A DNA stretch of 64,000 nt from Aquabacterium sp. CECT 9606. GTDB taxonomy: Bacteria; Pseudomonadota; Gammaproteobacteria; Burkholderiales; Burkholderiaceae_C. The position numbers and the translations under genes were made by a program. The notes beneath the pieces are model-generated. The model had not been told where the DNA came from, did not search any database, and saw nothing but the letters and a program-made list of their open reading frames with translations. Shown here in pieces: positions 26,766-34,136 of the stretch. The stretch covers positions 248,001 to 312,000 of the forward strand of contig NZ_CAKKNB010000001.1 of assembly GCF_918741295.1 (NCBI RefSeq), written 5' to 3'. Each line of letters begins with the position of its first letter. Position 1 is the first letter of the stretch.

Positions 26766-27596
26766 TCAGGTGGTGGGCGGCGTCATGCCTGGGGGCATGC
26801 CGCCCGTGGGCGGTGTGCCTCCGCCGCCGCCCCCGCCGCTGTTGGTTTCCGCGCTGGCGCACCGGTTGCTCGCATCGATCAGGATGTCGAACTTGGCCGT
26901 CACGTACTTGGCGGTGCGGGCCAGGGTGAGCTTGAGCGAATCGCCCGCCACGGCCCCAGGGATGCAACTGTTGTTGCCGTTGTAGACCTGGTCGGTGCTG
27001 TGCGGTTGGTCGGGCAGGCCATGCGTGTAGTACGGCAGCATGGTGTCGGTGTAGACCAGTTGCGTCAACTGCTCATCGAAGAAGAACTGCGTGGTCAGCT
27101 CCGAACTCTTGGCCCCGTTGCTGTATTGCCGGACCTTGCAATGGATGTGCGGTGAGCGCCCCGAGTACCACCCCGGGTAGATGCTGCGAAATTGCACCTT
27201 GCCTTGCTTGTCGCTGACCTGATAGCCGCGCAAGAACTTCTTGCCCACCGTGCCATTGCTGCTCACGTCGGAGTACAGGCCCTGGGCGTTGCAATGCCAC
27301 AGATCAACGAAGGCCCCAGGCAGAGGCTTGGTCGCGCCCGTGGTGGTGTCCAAGGTGGAGACCGTCACCGACAGCAAGAGCAGCAGGCCTTCTTGTGTGC
27401 TGCCGTCGCTCGGGTCAACGCGGATGTCTGGCCGGTTCAGCAACTCGTCGACAAAGTACGGGCCTTCGGTCACGTCCACAGTGGAGCGGTTGCCCAAGGC
27501 GGCGCGCGTCAAGGGCGCGGCCACGACGAGCGCGGTGCTGGCGGCGGCTTGCTTGAGCAGCAGGCGACGGGGCGTGTTGATCAGGTGGGTGCTCAT
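26766..27596 (-). CDS. Exported intradiol ring-cleavage dioxygenase-like protein
   Basis: A 276-aa protein with a twin-arginine signal (PRRLLLKQAAASTALVVAA), then an intradiol dioxygenase fold. Features are VTEGPYFVDE, GAFVDLWHCNAQGLYSDV, and YPGWYSGRSPHIHCKV, where the Tyr and His-x-His would be non-heme iron ligands. The C-terminus is a Gly/Pro-rich low-complexity tail (GGGGGGGTPPTGG). Extracytoplasmic intradiol-like proteins of this type are known but mostly uncharacterised. The start overlaps the upstream PEP-CTERM stop by 4 nt, so the pair is translationally coupled. A second family member lies at 30361-31230. Confidence 0.85.
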   Translation of the reverse strand: MSTHLINTPRRLLLKQAAASTALVVAAPLTRAALGNRSTVDVTEGPYFVDELLNRPDIRVDPSDGSTQEGLLLLLSVTVSTLDTTTGATKPLPGAFVDLWHCNAQGLYSDVSSNGTVGKKFLRGYQVSDKQGKVQFRSIYPGWYSGRSPHIHCKVRQYSNGAKSSELTTQFFFDEQLTQLVYTDTMLPYYTHGLPDQPHSTDQVYNGNNSCIPGAVAGDSLKLTLARTAKYVTAKFDILIDASNRCASAETNSGGGGGGGTPPTGGMPPGMTPPTT

Positions 27597-28243
27597 GCAT
27601 TCACCTCCTTGGATTTGGTGCGGGCCCAGGCCAGCATGGGCAAGGCGCCCAGCCACAGCAGCATCGACGTGGGTTCGGGCACGGCGCTCACCACCGTCAC
27701 GGCCACCTGCAAGGGGTACAGGTTGCTGTTGGTGAACCACACATCGCCGGCGTCATCGCTGTTGGCCCACAGGCCGTTGAAACCGGTGCCCGATCCTTCG
27801 CTGGACTCGGTCCACGACCAGTTCGTGCTGCCCGTCGCGTTGCTCAGCACCAGCCAGTAGCTGCTGCCCGCGAGCAGGTCAACGTCGTTCAGCGTGAAGC
27901 CCAGTGAGCCGCTTGAAGAGGTGCCCGCCGTGAAGTTGGCCAGCAGGCTGCCGGGAATCAGGCCGCTGGCATCGCTGCTGTACAGCGCCAGGGTGCTGGC
28001 TCCGCTGTCGGCCGTGCCGGACAAGACCGCCTCCAGCGTGGCCAGGCTGTAGTCGGCATCGGCCATGAAGCTGGCGGCCAGCCAGCTGGTGGCGGTGGCG
28101 GCCAAGGTGTCGCTGGAGGCCTGCGCCGTGTTGTCGGACAGCGTGGTGGCCTGGGCGGTGAAGGGCGTGGCCAAAGCGAGGGCGCACAGGGCGCTGGCCA
28201 CGCATATGGCCTTCAGCCGGGTGGTGAGGGATCGGTGGGTCAT
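27593..28243 (-). CDS. PEP-CTERM protein with choice-of-anchor-type repeat domain
   Basis: A 216-aa exported protein with signal peptide ending AQA near residue 32. It has a beta-rich middle with DYSLATLEAVLSGT and LLAGSSYWLVLSNATGS (typical of choice-of-anchor domains), and a C-terminal VPEPTSMLLWLGALP helix followed by basic residues. It is coupled to the intradiol-like gene. It is probably displayed at the cell surface after exosortase processing. Confidence 0.88.
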   Translation of the reverse strand: MTHRSLTTRLKAICVASALCALALATPFTAQATTLSDNTAQASSDTLAATATSWLAASFMADADYSLATLEAVLSGTADSGASTLALYSSDASGLIPGSLLANFTAGTSSSGSLGFTLNDVDLLAGSSYWLVLSNATGSTNWSWTESSEGSGTGFNGLWANSDDAGDVWFTNSNLYPLQVAVTVVSAVPEPTSMLLWLGALPMLAWARTKSKEVNA

Positions 28244-28387
28244 GTTGGTTGCTCCAATGTCTGCTTGCTTGGGATCGCCAGCTTGACCACGCCATTTGTC
28301 GGCTTTGTGCGCACTTCATGTCCGCCTCGACACACAGCGCCTACCGCGCCGACACCATGGCCGGGCAGACTGCCTAGAATGAGTTCC

Positions 28388-29092
28388 ATGAATCGATGTC
28401 TGGTGGTTGACGATGACGGCGAGATCCGCGACTCGGTGCGCGATTACTTGCAGCGTTTCGGCATGGCGGTGACCACCGCCTCGTGCGGTGCGGAGATGCG
28501 CCGCCTGGTGCAGTCGGGCACCTTCGATGTCATCGTGCTGGACCTGATGCTGCCCGATGACAATGGCCTGGCGCTGTGCCGCTGGGTGCAGGACACCGCC
28601 GGCACCCCCGTGATCATGCTGACCGCGCAGGGCGACCCGGCCAGCCGGGTGCTGGGGCTGGAAGTGGGCGCGGACGACTACCTGGCCAAGCCCTTCGAGC
28701 CGCGCGAACTGGTGGCCCGCATCAACGCCGTCCTGCGCCGTGCCCAGAAAGGCGAACGTGGCAAGGAAGACGCTCAGCGCGTGGTCCAGTTCAAAGGCTG
28801 GAAGTTCGACCGGCTGCTGCGCCAACTGGTGTCGCCGCAAGACGTGGTCGTGGCCCTGTCCAGTGCCGAGTACCGCTTGCTGGCGGCCTTCGTCGAACGC
28901 CCCGGCCGGGTGCTCAGCCGCGACCAGTTGATCGACCTCACGCGCGCGCCGGGGGTGGAGGTCAATGACCGCAGCATCGATCTGGCGGTGTCGCGTTTGC
29001 GCCAGAAGCTGGGCGACTCATCCCGCGAACCTCTCCTGATCAAGACCATGCGTGGCGAAGGCTATTTGTTCGACGTGAAAGTGCAGGCATGA
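28388..29092 (+). CDS. OmpR-family response regulator
   Basis: A 234-aa regulator: receiver domain with CLVVDDDGEIRDSV, phospho-acceptor Asp in VIVLDLMLPDDNG and Lys in YLAKPFEPRE, then a winged-helix DNA-binding domain with LSSAEYRLLAAFVERPGRVLSRDQL and DRSIDLAVSRLRQKL. ATG 28379 is an alternative start three codons upstream. It overlaps the kinase gene by 4 nt. Its divergent and downstream neighbours are secreted intradiol-like proteins, likely targets by position. Confidence 0.93.
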   Translation: MNRCLVVDDDGEIRDSVRDYLQRFGMAVTTASCGAEMRRLVQSGTFDVIVLDLMLPDDNGLALCRWVQDTAGTPVIMLTAQGDPASRVLGLEVGADDYLAKPFEPRELVARINAVLRRAQKGERGKEDAQRVVQFKGWKFDRLLRQLVSPQDVVVALSSAEYRLLAAFVERPGRVLSRDQLIDLTRAPGVEVNDRSIDLAVSRLRQKLGDSSREPLLIKTMRGEGYLFDVKVQA

Positions 29093-30246
29093 ATCTGAAA
29101 CGCTGGCTGGGCGACACCCTGTTCAGGCGCCTGTTCATCCTGATGTGGGTGGCGCTGGTGGGCAGCCACGTGGTGGCCTACTCCGTGGTGACACTGCTGC
29201 ACAGCGAATCGCCGCCACATGGGCCGCAGGCTGGTGGGCCGGCCTTGCCCACCTTCCCGTCCCTGCCCCCCACCCCCGGCTTTGAGCACGGCCCTGGTGG
29301 CCCACATGATCCTGGGCACCCAGACATGGACGATGGCGGGCCATTCGGCGAGCCGCCCATCGACTCCCTGCCCACGGGCCTGCTGGTGCTTGACTACGGC
29401 ATCAGACTGCTGATCATCGGTCTGGCGGCCTGGTTGGGTGCCCGCTGGTTGTCCCGGCCCATGCAGACCCTGGCCACAGCATCGCGTGCCTTGACGGCTT
29501 CGCTGGGTCAGGATCCGGGCATCCCCAGATTGGACGACACCCAGGGCACGACCGAGGTGCGGGAAACAGCCCGCGTCTTCAACGACATGGCCAAGCGCCT
29601 GAACGAGCAGTTCAAGGCGCGCGGCCTGATGGTGGCGGCCTTGTCGCACGACCTGCGCACACCCTTGACGCGCATGCGCCTGCGCATGGTCAGCTTGCCG
29701 GAGGATCCGCTGGTCGAACGCTGCGTGAACGACATCCACGAAATGAACGAGTTGATCGACTCGGCCTTGCAGATGTTCCGCGACGCGGGATCCACCGAAC
29801 CGTTTCAGAACACCGAGCTGTGCTCGGTGGTGCAGTCGCTGACCGATGACCTGGTGGAGCAGGGCCTGCCCGTGAGCTTCCAGGGCACGGCTGCGGTGGT
29901 GCGGGCCCAGCCAGTGTTGCTGCGCCGGGTGGTGTCCAACCTGGTCAGCAATGCGCTGCGCTATGGTCAGCGTGCCGATGTGTCGGTGCAGGCGCACGAG
30001 CACCAGGTGCGCATTGTGGTGGACGACATCGGGCCCGGCATCCCGGCCGACCAGTTGGAGACGGTGTTCCAGCCCTTTTACCGGGTTGAAAGCTCTCGCA
30101 ACCGCGACACTGGCGGCACGGGCCTGGGCTTGTACATTGCCCGTGATCTGATCACGCGGCAGGGCGGCACGCTGACCTTGGCGAACCGTCCTGAAGGCGG
30201 CCTGCGTGCCGAGGTGATCTTGCCACGCGGCAAGGCACTTCCTTGA
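29089..30246 (+). CDS. EnvZ-type sensor histidine kinase with Pro/His-rich periplasmic loop
   Basis: A 385-aa kinase: TM1 at residues 10-38, a short periplasmic loop rich in Pro, Gly, His and Asp (HSESPPHGPQ through HGPGGPHDPGHPDMDDG), TM2 near 100-120, HAMP, the H-box ALSHDLRTPLTRMRLRM, the N-box NLVSNALRYG and ATPase motifs DDIGPGIP and GTGLGLYIARDL. The loop's clustered His/Asp residues could bind a metal ion, an inference only. Cognate to the preceding OmpR-type regulator. Confidence 0.93.
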   Translation: MNLKRWLGDTLFRRLFILMWVALVGSHVVAYSVVTLLHSESPPHGPQAGGPALPTFPSLPPTPGFEHGPGGPHDPGHPDMDDGGPFGEPPIDSLPTGLLVLDYGIRLLIIGLAAWLGARWLSRPMQTLATASRALTASLGQDPGIPRLDDTQGTTEVRETARVFNDMAKRLNEQFKARGLMVAALSHDLRTPLTRMRLRMVSLPEDPLVERCVNDIHEMNELIDSALQMFRDAGSTEPFQNTELCSVVQSLTDDLVEQGLPVSFQGTAAVVRAQPVLLRRVVSNLVSNALRYGQRADVSVQAHEHQVRIVVDDIGPGIPADQLETVFQPFYRVESSRNRDTGGTGLGLYIARDLITRQGGTLTLANRPEGGLRAEVILPRGKALP

Positions 30247-30360
30247 CGGCGACGCCGCTTGTGTCCAGGGCGACACAAAGGCGCTAAACACGCGACAAAC
30301 ACGCTCGCTGTAATGCGTTGACGGGCAAGACGTGCCCGGGCATCAACGACAAGGCACCCC

Positions 30361-31230
30361 ATGCAAGAGCTGCACGACCATGATCACGGCCTGGCCCACG
30401 ACCTGCAAACGTTCATCCACGCCGCCACCCGGCGTCGGCAAGCACTGCGCTGGCTGCTGGGCGCCGGCACCGTGGCCTTGGTGGGCTGTGGCGGGGGCAG
30501 TGATGACACCGACGACTCATCCACCAGCACCACGTCAACCACCGCCACCAACACGACCACGGGCACCGGAGCCACCACCTCGTGCTCGGTCATCCCCGAG
30601 GAGACCGCCGGCCCCTATCCCGGTGATGGCTCCAACACCAGCAATGGGTCAATCGCCAATGCCCTGGCACTGAGTGGCATCGTGCGGAGCGACATCCGTA
30701 GCAGCATTGCCGGGTCAACGGGCGTCGCGGCCGGCGTGCCCCTGAGCATCGAAATCCGGCTGGTCAACACGGGTGCCAGTTGCGCTGACCTGTCGGGCTA
30801 CGCCATCTACCTGTGGCATTGCGATCGCGATGGCAAGTACTCCATGTACTCGTCAGGCATCACCGACGAGAACTACCTGCGCGGCGTGCAGTCCACCGAC
30901 AGTGGTGGGGTGGCGAGCTTCACCACCATCTTCCCGGGTTGCTACTCGGGCCGCATGCCGCACATGCATTTTGAAATTTACCGATCGGCCAGCGTGGCCA
31001 CGCAGTACAGCAACAAGCTCAAGACTTCGCAACTGACGTTTCCGGTGGACGTGTGCCAGACCATCTACAACGGGGCCACCGGGTACAGCGCCAGCATCAG
31101 CAACCTGAGCCAGATGAGCTTCGCCACCGACAACGTCTTCAGTGATGGCGTGAGCCTGCAGGTGGCCAGCATCAGCGGCGATGTGGTCAGCGGCTACACG
31201 GCCACCTTGACGGTGGGCATCTCGGCTTGA
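30361..31230 (+). CDS. Intradiol dioxygenase-like lipoprotein
   Basis: A 289-aa exported protein: His-rich cytoplasmic N-terminus, arginine patch RRRQALRW, hydrophobic stretch and lipobox-like VALVGC at about residue 43, then a Thr/Ser linker and an intradiol-dioxygenase fold. It has IPEETAGPYPGDGS, YLWHCDRDGKYSMYS and FPGCYSGRMPHMHFEIY with Tyr and His-x-His iron ligands. It follows the two-component genes after 114 nt and is a distant homologue of the protein at 26766-27596. The substrate is unknown. Confidence 0.82.
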   Translation: MQELHDHDHGLAHDLQTFIHAATRRRQALRWLLGAGTVALVGCGGGSDDTDDSSTSTTSTTATNTTTGTGATTSCSVIPEETAGPYPGDGSNTSNGSIANALALSGIVRSDIRSSIAGSTGVAAGVPLSIEIRLVNTGASCADLSGYAIYLWHCDRDGKYSMYSSGITDENYLRGVQSTDSGGVASFTTIFPGCYSGRMPHMHFEIYRSASVATQYSNKLKTSQLTFPVDVCQTIYNGATGYSASISNLSQMSFATDNVFSDGVSLQVASISGDVVSGYTATLTVGISA

Positions 31231-31254
31231 TCGGTCACTGCGCGCCGAATGGAT

Positions 31255-31806
31255 TCAGTTGTCCGGATCCTCGTCCAGGTCGGGCATCAGAACCTCACCA
31301 TTCGGCCCCCATTCCACATGGGTGATGCCAGGCTCCTGTTCTTCCAGGCGCCTTCTCTCGGCTTCCTGGGCACTCAAGTCATTCTGGCGCACCCTCATCT
31401 CGTCGACGGCTTTGCGCTCCAGGCGATTTTTGTGGGCACGCTCCAGCGCCAGCTGGACGCATGACACCAGTTCGTCTTCCCGCCATGGCTTGGTCAGGTA
31501 ACGAAACACCTCCACGTCGTTGATCGCCGTCATGATGGTCTCGACCTCCGTGGTGGCGCTCAAGATCATCCGAATGGCCTGAGGCTGCTTGTCGCGCACC
31601 TTTCCCAGGAACTCGACGCCATTCATCCGGGGCATGCGAAAGTCGCTGACGATGACATCGAACGACACCACGGCGGTGCGTGCGAGCGCCTGCAGCGGAT
31701 TGTCGAAGCCTTCCACCTTGGTGGATGCCGGCAGCGATCTGCGGAGCAAGCGCTGCAGGGCGAAGACCACGTTGGGCTCATCGTCAAGGAGCAGTATGCG
31801 GCTCAT
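31255..31806 (-). CDS. Response regulator with C-terminal coiled coil
   Basis: A 183-aa protein: receiver domain (ILLLDDEPNVVFALQRLL; phospho-acceptor Asp in VIVSDFRMPRMNGVEF; Lys in YLTKPWREDELV) then a charged helix and an acidic tail. There is no output domain. It overlaps the HD-GYP gene by 4 nt and is the last gene of the minus-strand signalling operon. Confidence 0.9.
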   Translation of the reverse strand: MSRILLLDDEPNVVFALQRLLRRSLPASTKVEGFDNPLQALARTAVVSFDVIVSDFRMPRMNGVEFLGKVRDKQPQAIRMILSATTEVETIMTAINDVEVFRYLTKPWREDELVSCVQLALERAHKNRLERKAVDEMRVRQNDLSAQEAERRRLEEQEPGITHVEWGPNGEVLMPDLDEDPDN

Positions 31807-33098
31807 GGTCGCTCCTGTGGCTGCCTGATGGCCAGCAAGATGGGTTGGCCCCCGCGCCGTTCGAAGGTCTTGATGCGGGCAATCAGTTCATCGGTCAGCA
31901 CATGGTCTGCCGCCAGAAGCAAGACACCTTCGGCGGACAGGAAGTCAACGGCGAGCACCATGCCGGGTTTCAGCTCGTCCGTTCTCAACTTGAGCGGACG
32001 ATGGGTGGGTGGGGGCGGCGGTTTGGCAAACAGGCTCAGAAAGGCATCGATGACCGCTGGATCGAATTGCGTGCCTCTGCCACGGCCGATCATCGTGCGG
32101 GCCTCGTGCGGCGAAAGGCACTCGGTGATGAGGTGGCCGGCCTGCATGTCTTCATAGGCATCGACCACGGCCAGGATGCGAGCCCCCACGGGGATGGCCT
32201 CTTCCTTGAGGCCGTCCGGGAATCCGCGGCCATCGTGGCGCTCATGGTGAGACCGGATCAAGGCTGCCACGGGTTGCATGTCATCCAGGCCCATCAGGGC
32301 CTGCTCCCCAAAAATGGGATGAAGCCTGTAGCGGGCGGACTCTTCCGGCGTCATCTTCGAGACAGGCTTCGACAAGGTCGTGTCCGACAGGCCGATCTTG
32401 CCGATGTCGTGCATCAAAGCCGCGATGAAAACCTCGTGGGCCTGCGTGTCGTCCAGATTCAAGGTCTTGGCCGTGCGCCTTGCCAGGTCCGCCACTTTGC
32501 GTGAATGGCCCACCAACTGCCCACCACGCAGTTCGATCAGATTGGAGAACGACTTGATCGAGTTGAAGTAGTTCTTCTTCAGTCGGTCATTGAGTTGCGC
32601 CAGCTCGGCTGTGCGCTCGTCGACCTTCTGCTCCAGCGTGGCATTGAGCGCCTTGAGTTCCTCGTTTTGCCGAATGCTCAGGGCTTCAAGGCGATTCTTC
32701 TCGGCGATAAGTGCCTTGCGTTCAAAGGCCTCGGCGACGGTGCCCAGGATCTCGCTGTCTTTCCAGGGCTTGGCGATGTAGCGGTGAATCTGCCCCTCGT
32801 TGATCGCGGAGATGGTGGAATCGATGTCGGCATACCCTGTCAGCAAAAGCCTTGTGACCTCGGGCCAGCGTGTGCGCACCTGCGAGAGCAGCTCGGCACC
32901 GGTCATCATCGGCATGCGCATGTCCGAGATGATCAGATCAATGGGTTCGGTTTCGAGCAGCGCCAAGGCTGCCGCGCCGCTTTCCGCGGTCAGGATCCGA
33001 TGTCCTGACGAACGAAACAGGCGCTTCATGGCGGAAAGGATGCTTGGCTCGTCGTCAACGCAGAGAACGGTCCGGGAAATGGCTTGGGGCGTGTCCAT
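31803..33098 (-). CDS. Response regulator with HD-GYP domain (c-di-GMP phosphodiesterase)
   Basis: A 431-aa protein: receiver domain at residues 10-125 (VLCVDDEPSILSAM; Asp in LIISDMRMPMMTG; Lys in YIAKPWKDSE), coiled coil, then HD-GYP domain with MHDIGKIGL and HHERHDGRGFPDGL, the full HD and GYP-type motifs expected of active c-di-GMP phosphodiesterases (here GRGFP replaces GYP). A C-terminal extension of about 80 residues follows. ATG at 33098 was chosen because the receiver begins there. Confidence 0.93.
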   Translation of the reverse strand: MDTPQAISRTVLCVDDEPSILSAMKRLFRSSGHRILTAESGAAALALLETEPIDLIISDMRMPMMTGAELLSQVRTRWPEVTRLLLTGYADIDSTISAINEGQIHRYIAKPWKDSEILGTVAEAFERKALIAEKNRLEALSIRQNEELKALNATLEQKVDERTAELAQLNDRLKKNYFNSIKSFSNLIELRGGQLVGHSRKVADLARRTAKTLNLDDTQAHEVFIAALMHDIGKIGLSDTTLSKPVSKMTPEESARYRLHPIFGEQALMGLDDMQPVAALIRSHHERHDGRGFPDGLKEEAIPVGARILAVVDAYEDMQAGHLITECLSPHEARTMIGRGRGTQFDPAVIDAFLSLFAKPPPPPTHRPLKLRTDELKPGMVLAVDFLSAEGVLLLAADHVLTDELIARIKTFERRGGQPILLAIRQPQERP

Positions 33099-33111
33099 GG
33101 GGCTCCTGGCA

Positions 33112-33960
33112 TCAGACCTGCAAGGCCTGACACACATCTTCAAACTGGTTTTGCACTTGCGCGAATGCCGCCATGCAGGCTTCCTCGCCGGGGAACATGG
33201 CCGCCCAGATGTCAGGCGGGGTAGGCGGAACCGTCTCATGGGCATCGCCCGAGAAGCCCAAGGCGTGTGAGAACGCATCGGCGAGGTGCGCCAGCCCCAC
33301 CAGCCCCGGACCATGGTGCATGGACGGTGCATGGTGAAACTCGATGGCTTCGACAATCACGGGTGAGAACCGCCAGTGCTCCGCGATCCGGGCCCCGGCG
33401 ACGGCATGGTCGATGCCCATCAGGGACCGTTCGGCGTCCACCAGCAGCAGGTCATGCTGGCGCTGATGTGCCAGGACCTTGGCGTAGACATCGGTGTAGG
33501 AGCAGGCCAGGGCAATGCGCCCGATGTCATGCAGCAGCCCTGCCGCAAAGCCAATGTCGCTGTCCATGCGAAGTTCACGCGCGAGCGCCTGCCCGCACAG
33601 CGCCGTGCCGACCGCATGCCGCCAGAAGCCTCTGAAGTCGAAGCCCGGGACCTGAGGGGGCTTGAAGCTGCCGGTGACCCCTGCGGCCACGACCACCGTT
33701 CGAACGGTCCGCATGCCCAAGATCGTCAGTGCTTCGGGAATGGAACCAATTTGCCGGGTCATGCCATAGAAGGCCGAATTGGCCATGCGCAAGGTCTTGG
33801 CGCTCAAAGCGGGGTCTCGCGACAGCTTGGCCGCGAGGTCTTCCGATGACAAGGATTCGTTGCCCAGGCAGGCAATGAGCTCCATCACGACCGCAGGGAG
33901 GGAGGGCAGTTCTCTGACACGCGCCTTGAATTGGTCTGGCGTGATGACGAGGTTGCTCAT
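33112..33960 (-). CDS. HDOD domain protein
   Basis: A 282-aa HDOD-domain signalling protein (a degenerate HD-fold domain common in bacterial signal transduction). It has ELPSLPAVVMELIACLGNES, SRDPALSAKTLRMANSAFYG, and GLLHDIGRIALA. The start overlaps an upstream 59-aa gene by 4 nt, and HD-GYP follows after 13 nt, so it belongs to one operon with the EAL and HD-GYP proteins. No catalytic role is implied. Confidence 0.92.
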   Translation of the reverse strand: MSNLVITPDQFKARVRELPSLPAVVMELIACLGNESLSSEDLAAKLSRDPALSAKTLRMANSAFYGMTRQIGSIPEALTILGMRTVRTVVVAAGVTGSFKPPQVPGFDFRGFWRHAVGTALCGQALARELRMDSDIGFAAGLLHDIGRIALACSYTDVYAKVLAHQRQHDLLLVDAERSLMGIDHAVAGARIAEHWRFSPVIVEAIEFHHAPSMHHGPGLVGLAHLADAFSHALGFSGDAHETVPPTPPDIWAAMFPGEEACMAAFAQVQNQFEDVCQALQV

Positions 33961-34136
33961 GACAAGGTTCCCAGTTTGTACCTCATCACCAGGTGGAAAA
34001 GAGGGCTGACCTGACCGGAGTCGAGGATGTGCCGGAACCGGTGCTCGATCTGCCGCCTCGTCTCCTCGCGTTGCGCCTCGGTCGAGGCCGGTGGAATGAG
34101 GTCTGCGTCGGCCTTGGGTATCTGGTCGGGTGTCAT
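33957..34136 (-). CDS. Hidden 59-aa protein in the signalling operon
   Basis: A short gene overlapping both neighbours in ATGA fashion: its ATG overlaps the EAL-protein stop (34133-34136) and its TGA overlaps the HDOD start (33957-33960). The predicted protein begins MTPDQIPKAD, has a highly charged helix (EAQREETRRQIEHRFRHIL) and ends FHLVMRYKLGTLS. It has no signal peptide or recognised domain. The exact coupling on both sides is the best evidence that it is translated. It may be an adaptor between the phosphodiesterase and the HDOD protein. Confidence 0.72.
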   Translation of the reverse strand: MTPDQIPKADADLIPPASTEAQREETRRQIEHRFRHILDSGQVSPLFHLVMRYKLGTLS

